From positions 40,331,501 through 40,395,500 of the forward strand of contig NC_083710.1 in NCBI RefSeq assembly GCF_033118175.1: a stretch of 64,000 nt of DNA, given 5' to 3'. Below are positions 33,598-44,229 of this stretch, piece by piece. Source of the DNA: Dama dama. Lineage: Eukaryota; Chordata; Mammalia; Artiodactyla; Cervidae. Within the stretch, counting starts at the first letter, position 1. Each line of letters opens with the position of its first letter. The notes below the pieces were generated by a model, which made no database searches, was not told the DNA's origin, and worked only from the letters and a program-made list of their open reading frames with translations. Both the position numbers and the translations under genes were made by a program.

Positions 33598-33799
33598 GGC
33601 TTCCCTGCTGGCTCAGGTGGTAAAGAATCTGCCTGTAATGCAGGAGATGGGTTTGATTGCTGGGTCAGGAAGATTCCCGAGAGAAGGCAATGACTACCCA
33701 TTCAAGTATTCTTGCCTAGAGAATGGCATGAACAGAGGATCCTAGCAGTCTACAGTCCATGGGGTCTCAAAGACTCAGACATGACTGAGTCTATGATTT
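33598..33799 (+). mobile_element. Bov-tA SINE with 10-bp target-site duplication
   Basis: Head GGCTTCCCTGCTGGCTCAGG, body end CAGACATGACTGAGTCTATG. It is flanked by CAATCATCTA at 33588-33597 and 33800-33809. Confidence 0.92.
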
Positions 33800-33809
33800 C
33801 AATCATCTA

Positions 33810-34221
33810 TGAAATTATGGCAGTCTCACTTGTTAGGTGACAAGTAGAGTAAAATCTCAGACCCTTGTAATTTCTTGACAGTTGTGGTGTGAATGATAGC
33901 ATACTCACAGAGATGTGACTCATTTGAAGAATAATGAAGGTTTGTTGGAGAATTTATGGTACTTGGGGTCCCTGGAAATCAGTAGTGAGCATATAGACCA
34001 ATTCTATGGGCAATTGGCAATAAGTGGTCCAGAATTTTGTTGACTTTTATTGAAGTGGAATAAAGGCAATTATTAACCATTGAGTACTTGGAAATGGTTC
34101 AAAAGTCAGTCTTCTCAATGGTGCACTTGTTCTGAAGGCGTATTGCTGCTAATTTTGCTCTCAGCAGGGGCACTTCCTTGCCATCTGACTTTCAGCTTAG
34201 ATGGGTCCCACTAAAATAGCT
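33810..34221. other. Unannotated stretch
   Basis: 400 bp with slightly higher complexity than its surroundings. It might be old retroviral (MaLR-like) internal sequence together with 34440-34880 and 35220-35460, but I cannot support that from motifs. Confidence 0.3.
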
Positions 34222-34433
34222 GTGTGCTGTGTGCTTAGTCATTCAGTCATGTCTGACTCTTTGTGATCTCATTGACTGTAGTCAGGCTCCTCTGTCCTTG
34301 CAGATTCTCCAGGCAAGAATACTGGAGTGGGTTGCCATGCCCTCCTTCAGGGCATCTTCCCAACCCAGGGACTGAATCCAGGTATCCTGTATCGCAGGCA
34401 GTTTCTTTACCATCTGAGCCATCAGGAAAGTAC
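34222..34433 (-). mobile_element. Bov-tA SINE
   Basis: The plus strand reads GTGTGCTTAGTCATTCAGTC ... GGCAAGAATACTGGAGTGGG ... TTTACCATCTGAGCCATCAG, the reverse complement of body and head. Confidence 0.88.
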
Positions 34434-34888
34434 TGTAATGACTAGTACTATGATTTATCCTAGATTGACAAAAATTTCTGGCCTGCTCTTGCCTCCATCA
34501 TCTGACAACACTTATAGAGAAGTGTTATCTGCACAAAAAAAAAATGAAATGGGGAAATTCATGACCACTTTTAGTTGAAACTCAGAGTACCTTTCAAATT
34601 TAGAGTCATGGGGAGATGAAGAAGTTGGATGCATAAAACTTGTAAAGAAAGAAGAGGAATACTTGGAATGTTTCATAGCTCAGACTCGTCTATAGCCTAT
34701 CATGACAATTTTAGATTTATTCTGATAAAACAACTAAATTCCTTACAGTTATTGGCTTTGACTATGGGTGACCATAAGGCAGATTTGGCACTCTTGAAAA
34801 AATTTCCCTGAGACAAGCAAACCCCCATGTGAAACCACAGGTAAAGTATTAAATAGTGTTTTGGATTTTATTGCCCCCAGTTGAGTTG
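34434..34888. other. Unannotated stretch
   Basis: No recognised repeat, exon or RNA gene. The 60-codon frame at 34629-34811 has no supporting context. Confidence 0.4.
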
Positions 34889-35218
34889 GAAGGGCTTCCC
34901 TGGTAGCTCAGCTGGTAAAGACTCCTCCTGCAATGCAGGAGACCCTGATTCAATTCCTGGGTCTGGAAGATCCCCTGGAGAAGGGGCAGGCTACCCACTC
35001 CAGTATTCTTGGGCTTCCCTGATGTCTCAGATGGTAAAGAATCCACCAACAATGCAGGAGACCTGAGTTTGATCCTGGGTTGGAAAGATCCCCTGGAAGA
35101 GGGCATGCCAACCCATTCCAGGATTCTTGCCTGGAGAGTCTTCATAGACAGAGGAGCCTAGTGGACTACAGTCCATGGGGTCACAAAGAGTTGGACATGA
35201 TTGAGAGACTAAGCACAG
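34889..35218 (+). mobile_element. Dimeric SINE of Bov-A2 type
   Basis: Two heads (GGGCTTCCCTGGTAGCTCAG at 34889 and GGGCTTCCCTGATGTCTCAG near 35010), each followed by TGCAATGCAGGAGACC-like sequence, then one body ending AAGAGTTGGACATGATTGAG. TTGAGTTGGA on the left and TTGGGTTGAA on the right may be the duplicated target. Confidence 0.88.
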
Positions 35219-35465
35219 CACAGCATTGGGTTGAAAATACCAAATGGAGTGAACTCTCTGAGGAATAAAAAACAGACCCAAATAAATCTAGATGAATTCC
35301 TATAATCAACTCATCTGACAGGAAATTCACCTCTAGGGAAACCATGTACAAGTTCCTGTATGCTTGTCTTTTGAAGTAAAATGCTGACTCAAGAGTTAAT
35401 GATTGGGAAATGTGAAGATATAGAAACAAAGAATAGTTGTTGGGTTAGGGAACTGGTTAAAAATT

Positions 35466-35604
35466 TGGAGAGTCCCTTGGACTGCAAGGAGATCAAACCA
35501 GTCAATCCTAAAGGAAATCAGTCCTGAATATTTATTAGGACTGATGCTGAAGCTGAAATTCTAATACTTTGGCCACCTGAGTTGAAGAACTGACTCCCCA
35601 TAAG
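35466..35604 (+). mobile_element. BovB internal scrap
   Basis: GAGAGTCCCTTGGACTGCAA to GAACTGACTCCCCATAAG, a 140-bp piece of the BovB 3' third without its tail. It is interrupted abruptly at 35604. Confidence 0.8.
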
Positions 35605-35700
35605 ACTTCACTGAATAAGGCCAACCTTTGTTCCGCTTTTTCCCGGCAAATTAATAAAGCCACTCTTTTCTCTTCTCCATAACATGATCTTTAAATACAC
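35605..35700 (+). other. Possible LTR polyadenylation region
   Basis: TTCCGCTTTTTCCCGG, then AATTAATAAAGCCACTC, then a pyrimidine-rich stretch has the order of a retroviral R region (AATAAA signal, then CT-rich). Only about 95 bp is visible and no termini are seen. It may equally be a non-viral retrocopy end. Confidence 0.25.
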
Positions 35701-35789
35701 AAAAATAACTTTGGTATGGTCTGATACTCTTCATGATAAGCAATCATCAGACTAGGAATAAAAACATTTTCATTCTGATAAAGGTTATC

Positions 35790-35841
35790 TATTAAAAACC
35801 TACATCATAATGATGTTAACATCATTATGATGTAGGTTTTT
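35790..35841. repeat. 48-bp perfect palindrome, split remnant of a 56-bp palindrome
   Basis: From 35794 to 35841 the two 24-bp arms are exact reverse complements with no spacer, centred on GTTAAC at 35815-35820. The left arm continues TATT upstream (35790-35793). Its mirror AATA occurs only after a small L1 insertion, at about 35921, so the original palindrome had 28-bp arms. Confidence 0.9.
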
Positions 35842-35910
35842 TTTTTCCCATTTATTTTTATTAGTTCGAGGCTAATTACTTTACAATATTGTAGTGGTTT
35901 TTGTCATAGT
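35842..35910 (-). mobile_element. Tiny L1 3' tip inserted in the palindrome
   Basis: T run, then CATTTATTTTTATTAGTTCG, then ACTTTACAATATTGTAGTGG: the reverse complement of a ruminant L1 3' terminus, about 70 bp long. GTAGGTTTTT occurs on both sides as the target duplication, and the nick position TTTTT/AATA fits the L1 endonuclease preference. Confidence 0.85.
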
Positions 35911-36949
35911 AGGTTTTTAATACCAAAGTTAGCTTTGTGTCTTTAAAGATCATGTGGGGTTTGTCCTTTATTCTATTGGTACAATAAATTAAATTATTTT
36001 GGAATGTTGAACGAATCTTACTTTATTGGGAAAATTCTCATTTGGTGATGGTGTGATGGTGTATAATTCTTTTCATTGTACAATCAGTCTGCTAGGTTTT
36101 GTTTGTTTGTTTTTAAGATTTATCTATATTTATAGCATGGGTTTGTAGTTTTCTTTTGGTATCTTTGTCTGATGTTGGTATCAGGATCATACTCATCTCA
36201 TAAACTAACTTTAGGAATATTTTTTCCTTTTCTTTTTTATGGAAGAGTATGAAGATTTGGTGTGTGTTTTTTAAAAGTTTGTTAGCATTATTCAGCAAAG
36301 TCTTATGGGGCTAGAGATTTCTTTATGGGAAGGTTAAAAATGAGTAATTCAATTTCTTTGCTTGTTATATGTCTATTCAAAATTTACATTTCTTCTTGTG
36401 TCAGTTTCATGTTTTTATCTCTCGAGAAATGTGTGTATATTTCACTTATATTATCTGATTTGTTGACTATACTTGTTGATAGCATTCATTTACAATCTTT
36501 CTTATTCCTAAAAATGATACTCTTTCTTTCATTTCTGATTTTAGTAATCTAGTTTCTTCTCTTTCAATTTTGTTCAATTTACTTTAAAAGTTCTTAGATT
36601 TGCTATTTTTCAAAAAAGCAAATTTTGTTGATTTTTTTTCTATTGTTTTATACTCTCTATTTAATTCTCAATCTAATTTGCATTGCTTCCTGTTTTTTCT
36701 CTTTAGGTAGAGTTTAGTTTGCTCTTTCTTTTTATTGTGTTAAACTGAAAAATCCAGTTATTGATATTTTTCCTTGTTATAAATATAAGTTTTAGAGTTA
36801 TAAATTTTCATTCTAACACTGGTTTTGCTGCATTCCTTTTATTTATTTATATTTTATCTTTAGTTTTTTTTTAATCTCATAGTGATTTCAAAGTTTCCCG
36901 TGATTTAGACTTTTGCTTATTGATTAGTAAGTTATGTGTTTAATTTCAT

Positions 36950-37175
36950 GCATGCCGTCACTAAGTTGTGTCCAAACTCTTTGCAACTCCATGGACAGTA
37001 GCCCTCTAGGCTCCTCTATCCATGGAGTCTTCCAGGCAAGAATATATGGCTGATTCTGTTGAGGTTTGACAGAAAACAACAAAATTCTATAAAGCAATTA
37101 TCCTTCAATTAAAAAAAAATAAATTAAAAAAAAAGAATACTGAAATGGGTTGCCATTTCCTTCTCCAGGGAAGGA
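36950..37175 (-). mobile_element. Bov-tA SINE split by an L1 tip
   Basis: Minus-strand SINE body in two halves: 36950-37040 (CATGCCGTCACTAAGTTGTG ... CCAGGCAAGAATA) and 37135-37175 (AAGAATACTGAAATGGGTTG). The halves are continuous once the L1 insert is removed. The head is missing. Confidence 0.82.
37041..37134 (+). mobile_element. 94-bp L1 3' tip inserted in the SINE
   Basis: TATGGCTGATTCTGTTGAGG, then AACAAAATTCTATAAAGCAA and an A-rich tail: the last 95 bp of a ruminant L1. AAGAATA is repeated on both sides (37034-37040 and at about 37133). It begins at almost the same L1 position as the tip at 25479. Confidence 0.85.
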
Positions 37176-38689
37176 ATGAATTTTGTAGTATTATGAAAGG
37201 AATTTAGTTTCATAGTACTTATGAATTTCCCCATTTTTATTAATTTCTAATGTCATTGTATTTTGGTTTGAAAATATACTTTGCATGTGATATTATTTCA
37301 ACCCTCTTAAATTTATTCAGGCTCATTTTATGACCTAGTGTATTGTTTTTTCTGCAGAATGATCTATGCACTCTTGAGAAGAAGAATATTCAGTTTTGTG
37401 GAGCCATTCATAGATGGCCATTAGGTATAAATGTTTAAAACTATTTTTCCAATCTTCCACTACCCTGTTGATCTTCCTTTTAGTTATTACATACATCATT
37501 GAAAGTGAAATATTGTAGTTTACAAATAATTATTATTGAATTTTTTTTCTCTCTTCAATTCTGTCAGTTTTTGTTTATGCATTTAGGTGCACAGTTATTT
37601 ACATATATGTTTGAACTGTTAAATATTTCTGCAAGATGATTATTGCAATATCCTGTACACTTTTCTCATGTGTCTTTAATTCTAAATTTTGGATAATAAT
37701 TCAATCCAACTTTCTTATGTTTGTTTGCATGCAGAATGTTTTACACACTTTTACTTTAAATCTATTGTATTTTAAAATCAAAGATATTTCTTCTGTAGGC
37801 AGAATGCATTTGTGTCTTTTTTCCCCTAAGATTGTCAGACAATCTTTGGCTTTTGATCAGATTGTTTAATCCATTCAGATTTAATTGTATTTTTTATACA
37901 TTTGAATTTGTGTAAGCTATTTTACTTTTTTGTACAAACATCTCCTGTCTTTTTGTTGCTCTTTTCTGCTTTTTACATTAAATTAATACTACTTAGTGTA
38001 ACACTTGAATTTATTTAATGATATTTCATTGAATATATGCATTGATTTTTCTTACCAGTTGTTCTAGAGCTTCCCATATATATCTTAAATTATCATAATC
38101 TACTTTAGAGCAAGACAAAGTTATTTGGTAAATATAGAAATGTTATTTTACAGCTCTATTCCAACTCCTTTATCTACACATTGCAATCTGTAAATGTTAC
38201 AAACTCTACAGTATTATAATAATTTCTTTATATAATTTTATGTCATGAAAATATTGGAGAAGAAAGCAGAGAAGCCATATGCTTATGTCATTTGTTAAAT
38301 AAAACTTCTTATGCATTATTCCTGGTCTTTATTTGTTCCTTTGGAGTTAACATCCGTCATTTTCTTAATTCAACAGAGCTTTGCTTCCATTGTTTCCTTG
38401 ATCTCTTATTTTCAGACATACCCTACATTTCTATATGCTATAGGCCCAACAATGGAATTATATACATATTGCTTTGTACAATTTCCATTTAAATCAGTCA
38501 AGATAAATATAAGAATAAATATAAATTTTCACTTCTTTCAGTATTGCATAATTACTTCCATCTGTGTTGTTCATTTTTCATATGTATTTTAACTACTATC
38601 TGGGGACACTTGCTTTCAGCCTAAAGAATAACTTCTATTATTTACTTATGTTTTCATTTTATCTGTTTCTTCACTTTTATTTTTAAAAA

Positions 38690-38960
38690 TCTTTTAATTT
38701 TATATTGGAATATAATCATTTAACAGTTTTGTGATCCTTCTAGGTGGATAGCAAAGGGATTCAGCCATACATATACATGTATCCATTCTCTTCCAGACTA
38801 CCCTCCCATCCAGGCTGCCACATAAGACTGAACAGAGTTTGCTGTGCTATATAGTACAAACTTGTTGGTTATATATATTAAATATAGTGGTGTGTACATG
38901 TCAAGCCCAAACTCCTTCACTATCCCTTTCCTCCTAACAACCATAAATTTCATTCTCTAA
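38690..38960 (-). mobile_element. L1 3' UTR fragment
   Basis: CTTTTAATTTTATATTGGAA, then GGATTCAGCCATACATATAC, then TTCCAGACTACCCTCCCATC: an artiodactyl L1 3' UTR in minus orientation, inserted within the older L1. Confidence 0.75.
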
Positions 38961-40030
38961 TCACCTAATTGCAGCATATTCTCTAACATTTGTTAGTTTG
39001 GTAATATTTTTATTTCACCTTCACATTTGAAAGCATTTGTAGTTAAAGTAAGATTCTTGGTTTACAGTTTTTTTTTTTTTTTCTTTTTCTTTCAGGACTG
39101 AAAATATCTTTCTACTTCTTCTTGTGTCTATTGTTCTTATGAGAAATTAGCTGCTAATCTTATTGGGATTCCCTTTATGATGAAATATTTTTCTCTTGCC
39201 ACTTTCTCTTTGTCTCTGGCTTTCAATATTTTTACTATGAGGTGTCTAGGTGTGGCTCTCTTTGCTCTTTTACCTTTTGGAGTCTGTGTAGCTTCTTGGC
39301 ATATAGATTAGTGCATTTTATCAAATTTAGTAACTTTATGGCCAGTAATTCTTCAACTTTTTTTTTTTTTTCCTGTAATTTCCATCCTCTGTTGTTATTC
39401 TCTTTACACAAGAATTGGTGTGCTTGGTGGTGTGCCATATGTTTCTGAGGCTCCATAAATGTTTCTTTATTCTTTGCTTTCTCTTCTTTAGAGTACATAT
39501 TTTCTACAGACTCATTTTGAAGTTTTCTGATGCTTTTTTCTGCAAATCAAAATTACTCTTGAGTGCCTCTGATAAATTTTGATTTCAAGTACTGAACTTT
39601 TATAGTATAGAATTTTAATTTGATTTCTTATTTTCTGTTTATTGATATTCTACACTTTGATGCAACAATAATATATCTTTATTTAAGCATGGTTTCCTTT
39701 AGTTCTTTGAAGATAACTGCAACAATTTTTTTGAATACTTTATTTGATAAGTCTGACATATGGTGTCTCTCACATCTCTCACATTTTGGTTACTGTTTCT
39801 GCTCTCTCATATATGAGCCACATTTTTATTTTTCTTATTGTTTGTTTATATTTGCTTGTTTATTCCATAATTTTTTGGTTGAATACTATACATTTTGTAT
39901 TATTTATTGTAGCAAGTTTTGATATCAGTTTTTTCCTCTTCCCCTTTCTATGTTTTGTATTTGTTTTTATCTTTTTATGTCTTGGTTTATTGACTTGGAG
40001 TGAAGTATTTTAATAATGTTTACTTTTTCC

Positions 40031-40748
40031 TACAGTATAAAGTCTCTGCTATTACTCCTCAAAGGATGCAGCCTTGGGTGTGAACCCACTCACCCTTGGA
40101 TGATACTGGGTTCTACAGGGTTTCTTAGACTGTATCTTTCCCTGATTTCTCTATTAACTTGTTTGCCTCTGTGATATTATACCAGAATGGTTAGGCTTCA
40201 CTGATTGCCAGCTGATTGTTGTTTTGTTTTTGACAATTCCTGGTGCCATACTTTGCTTCACAGTTTCATCTAACATCTAACCTCTTTGAAAGACAATTTT
40301 TTGTGCCTAGGTTTTGAAATTTGTTCTCATCACAGTCATGATCTTTATAAAATATTTCACTGGTTCTTTATGGTTACATTGTACTCTACAGTTTGTTTTC
40401 TTATTTTCTTGAACTTTCAAGATTCCCTTCAACTGCATACAACAAAAATTTTCATTGTTTTGAGAATGCTCTTTAAATTCCCAATATGCTAATCTAAATA
40501 AAATAAGTTTCTTAGACAATAGCTGTGAAACTACCTTATGGCCTGCCTGACACCTTGGATAAAATATCTACCTGATTATTCAAGACTTTGGAGTACAGAC
40601 AGTGGCCCAATACTTCCAGAGTGACACATTTGCTTTCTGAGCAGAGAACTTGGTTTAGACCTCAAAATCTGTCCTTCTTAGCTTGCTTCTTTTGATATGG
40701 AATGTCTGTACTATGAGAAAGCTGGTTCAGGGATATTTGGACCCCATT
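40031..40748. other. Mostly unannotated stretch
   Basis: The first 150 bp may still belong to the antisense old L1 leader. The remainder has no recognised feature. Confidence 0.4.
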
Positions 40749-40760
40749 ATTCTCAGCCTT

Positions 40761-41834
40761 TGACTGTGTAGATCACAACGAGCTGTGAAAAATTCTTCAA
40801 GAGACAGAAATACCAGACCACCTTACCTTCTTCAGGAGGAATCTGTATGCAAGTCAAGAAGCAACAGTTAAACTGGACGTGGGATGACAGACTGGTTGCA
40901 AATTGGGAAAGGAGTACATCAAGGCTGTATCTTGTCATTCTGCTTATTTAACCTATATACAGAGTACATCATGTGAAATGGTGGGTTGGATGAAGCACAA
41001 GCTGGAATTGAGATTTCTGGGAGAAATATCAATAAACTCAGATATACAGATGACACCACCCTTAGGGCAGAAATCTAAGAACTAGAGAGCCTCTTGATGA
41101 AAGAGGAAGAGGAGAGTGAAAATCTGTCTTTAGCTCAACATTCAAAAAACTAAGATCATGGCATCTGGTCCCATCACCTAATGGCAAATAGCTGGGGAAA
41201 CAGTGGAAACAGTGAAAGACTTTATTTTGGGGGGCTCCAAAATCACTGCAGGTGGTGACTGCAGCCATAAAATTAAATGACACTTGATCCTTGGAAGAAA
41301 AGCTACTGCCAACCTAGACAACATATTAAAAAGCAGAGACATTACTTTGTTGACAAAAGTCTGTCTAGTCAAAGCTATGCTTTTTTTCCAGTAGTCATGT
41401 ATGGATGTGAGAGTTGAACAATAAAGAAAGCTGAGAGCTGACGAATTGATGCTTTTTAACTGTGTTGAGAGTCTCCTGATCTGTAAGGAGATCCAACCAG
41501 TCAATCCTAAAGGAAATTAGTCTTGAATATTCATTGGAAGGAAGGACTGATGCTGAAGTTCAAACTCCAATACATTGGCCACCTGATGCAAAGAACTGAC
41601 TCCTTGGAAAAGACCCTGATGTTGGGAGGAGGCAGAAGGAGAAGGGGAAGACAGAGGCTTGAAAGCAGGAGGAGAAGTGGAAGACAGAGGCTAGGATTGT
41701 TGGATGGCATCACCGACTTGATGGACATGAGTTTAACCAAGCTCTGGGAGTTGATGATGGACAGGGAGGCCTGGTGTGCTGCAGTCCATGGGGTCGCAAA
41801 GAGTTGGACACAGCTGAGCGACTGAACTGAACTG
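40761..41834 (+). mobile_element. BovB 3' 1.1 kb with target-site duplication
   Basis: BovB from TTTGACTGTGTAGATCACAA to the tail GAACTGAACTG. ATTCTCAGCCTT (40749-40760) and ATTCTCAACCTT (41835-41846) form a 12-bp duplication with one mismatch. The catalytic box reads RYTDDTTLRA and several stops break the frame. An internal GA-rich block of about 32 bp is tandemly duplicated at 41629-41693. Confidence 0.92.
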
Positions 41835-41846
41835 ATTCTCAACCTT

Positions 41847-42330
41847 CCATATGTACATTAAGGATACACCTTATAAGTGGTGGCTGGCTGAAGAAAGGAG
41901 TCTTTATCTCTTGGATACATTCACCTGAAATTTAGCTTCATTCATATGCTAATAGAGTCAATGGGAAATGCTGGTGGTTTGACCCTCTTAAAGTGATACT
42001 CTGATTCTTGGATGGCAACTAGGGAAAGACATTCATTTTCTTTTTGGCTTATGCACTGAGTGGGGCTTTCATCATGCTAGCTGGAGTGGCTAAGGATTGG
42101 TTTATTTCTCAAATACCGTATATATTAAATAACCAAGATTTTGTAAATTTTCTTGGATGAATAGTTTTCATATATTGCATGCACTTAGGACAATTTCTAG
42201 TTAATTAAACAATTTTAAATGGTTTTTCATTATGACTGTTTCCTGGGGAGAGGGTCCTTGGAACAACTCAGTATTTTTGAATTAGTCTCCCTCCTTTGTT
42301 ATACTCTACAGATTTTTAGACTGTCATAAT
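41847..42330. other. Unannotated stretch
   Basis: 480 bp of unique sequence. No feature recognised. Confidence 0.5.
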
Positions 42331-42714
42331 GAAGAATTGATGCTTTTGAACTGTGGTGTAGGAGAAGACTCTTGAGAGTCCCTTGAACTGCAAGGAGATC
42401 CAACCAGTCCATCCTAAAAGAGTCAATCCTGAGTGTTCATAGGAAGGACTGATGTTGAAGCTGAAACTCCAATGCTTTGGCCACCTGATGCGAAGAACTG
42501 TCTCATTTGAAAAGACCCTGATGTTGGGAAAGATTGAAGGCAGAAGGAGAAGGGGATGACAGAGGATGAGATGATAGGAAGACATCACTGACTCAATGGG
42601 CATGAGTTTGGATAAACTCCGGGAATTGGTGATGGACAGGGAGGCCTGGCATGCTGCAGACCATGGGGTCGCAAAGAGTCAGACATGACTGAGTGACTGA
42701 ACTGAACTGAACTG
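42331..42714 (+). mobile_element. BovB 3' 0.4 kb
   Basis: GAAGAATTGATGCTTTTGAA to the tail repeat GAACTGAACTGAACTGAA. AATGA is present on both sides; a longer duplication is not evident. Confidence 0.9.
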
Positions 42715-42718
42715 AATG

Positions 42719-43185
42719 ATTTGTCTATTCAGTCTGCAACTTGGAAAACAACCAGACTGTAAGATTGAGGATTACCATTTTAATGACTGTGTACTCTGGA
42801 ATTTAGCTTCTGTTATTGACCAAAGATTTGGGAACATTCATGAAGGTTCTCGCAATAAGGTCATGATGATACTACCTATAATAAAATCACTAATCAACTC
42901 AGATTACCATCACTGATGCCTGATTCTATTATCTTGCAAAATATTGCAACACATCTGCCATCAAAAACTGGGCACAATTAAAATAATTCATATTTAAAAT
43001 ATAAAAGCTACTGCTGCAGGTAAGACTTTTGCCTCCTGAGAAAAATTGACCTGTTTTTCTCATTGTGGAGGAAACCACTTTGTACAGGACTTTACCTCTC
43101 TCTTGGCCTGGAAAGTTGACATTTTTGACACCCCTGAGGCTATTGGTGGTGTTTCAGCACTATTGACACCTGTTGTTTATTGCTT
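42719..43185. other. Unique stretch, no gene called
   Basis: Contains a 66-codon frame (42716-42916) and a 60-codon frame (43046-43228). Neither shows a recognised domain or convincing splice boundaries. Confidence 0.45.
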
Positions 43186-43187
43186 AT

Positions 43188-43278
43188 TCAATAAACCATT
43201 TATCGAGCACTTATACCCTCTCACTTAATCCTATTAATAACTTCATGAGGTATTGTCACCATTTTCTAGGTAAGAAGA
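43188..43278 (+). mobile_element. MIR fragment
   Basis: ATTTATCGAGCACTTATACC, then TCACTTAATCCTATTAATAA, then TGAGGTATTGTCACCATTTT follows the core and 3' part of the mammal-wide MIR SINE. An A-rich run follows it. Confidence 0.65.
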
Positions 43279-43371
43279 AAAAAAAAAAAAAAGAAGCTGT
43301 GGCAATGTCCTTCAGAAAGTGAATGGATCAGTAAACCATAGTACATCCAGACAACGGAATGTTATTATCAG

Positions 43372-44222
43372 GACTCATCACTTCATGACAAATTGATGGA
43401 GAGAAAGTGGAAACACTGACGGATTTCATTTTCTTGGGCTCCAAAATCATTGCATACAGTGACTAAAAGTCAGTCAATCGTGTGTGACTCTGTGACCCCA
43501 TGGATTGTAGTCCTCCCATCTCTTCTGTCCATGGAATTCTCCAGGCAAGAATACTGGAGTGGGTTGCCATTCCCTTTTCTAGGGGATCTTCCTGACCCAG
43601 GGATCAAAACCAGGTCTCCTATATTGCAAGTAGATTCTTTACCAACTGAAGCACCAAGGAAACTCGGACAGTGGCTGCAACCATGAAATTAAAAGACTTT
43701 TGCTCCTTGGAAGAAAAGCTATGACAAACCTAGACAAAGTATTAAAAAGCAGTGGCATCACTTTGCCGACAAAGGTCCATATAATCAAAGCTATGGTTTT
43801 TCCAGTATTCTTGTATGGATGGGAGAGTTGGACATAAGCAAGACCGAGTGCTAAAGAATTGATTCTTTTGAATTGTGGTGGTAGAAAAGACTATTGAGAG
43901 TCTCTTAGACAGCAAGGAGATCAAACCAGTCAATCCTAAAAGAAATCAACCCTGAATATTCACTGGAAAGAATGCTGCTGAAGCTCCAATACTTTGGCCA
44001 CCTGATGCGAACAGCTGACTAATTGGCAAAGACCCTGATGCTGGGAAAGATTGAGGTCAGAATGAGAAGGGGGTGACAGAGGATGAGATAGTTTGATGTC
44101 ATCACCGACTCAATGGACATAAGTATGAGCGAGATCTGGGAGATAGTGAAGGACGGGGAAGCCTGGTGTGCTGCACTCCATATGGTCACAAAGATTTGGA
44201 CAGGACTTAGTGACTGAACACC
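43372..44222 (+). mobile_element. BovB 3' part interrupted by a SINE
   Basis: Diverged plus-strand BovB: 43372-43464 (TCATCACTTCATGACAAATT, ATTTTCTTGGGCTCCAAAAT) and, after the SINE, 43668-44222 (GGCTGCAACCATGAAATTAA to GGACTTAGTGACTGAAC). Frames are broken throughout. Confidence 0.9.
43465..43667 (-). mobile_element. Bov-tA SINE inserted in BovB
   Basis: Reverse-complement SINE (AAGTCAGTCAATCGTGTGTG ... TTTACCAACTGAAGCACC). The BovB bases ACAGTGACT (43456-43464) recur as ACAGTGGCT (43668-43676), a 9-bp target duplication with one mismatch. Confidence 0.9.
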
Positions 44223-44229
44223 AACAATA

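Larger units (their letters stand above)
35926..40030 (-). mobile_element. Old L1 (L1M type), antisense, most of the element
   Basis: The plus strand is a long T-rich antisense L1. 35926-38060 aligns by eye with antisense ORF2 (GTATCTTTGTCTGATGTTGG, TATGGAAGAGTATGAAGATT, TCATTTCTGATTTTAGTAAT, GTTATTACATACATCATTGA). 39050-40020 matches the antisense 5' region of old mammalian L1 (TTTCAGGACTGAAAATATC, TATGAGAAATTAGCTGCTAA, TTTGTCTCTGGCTTTCAATA). It is interrupted by a SINE with a nested L1 tip (36950-37175) and by a second L1 end (38690-38960). No frame survives. Confidence 0.65.

Noticed and set aside
35605..35700. A second retroviral LTR with AATAAA and a pyrimidine-rich tract
   Set aside because: Too short, with no termini or flanking duplication; kept only as a low-confidence entry.
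42716..43228. Frames of 66 and 60 codons in unique sequence, with a possible acceptor near 42735
   Set aside because: No matching donor or phase-compatible partner, and no recognisable protein motif; the second overlaps a MIR fragment.
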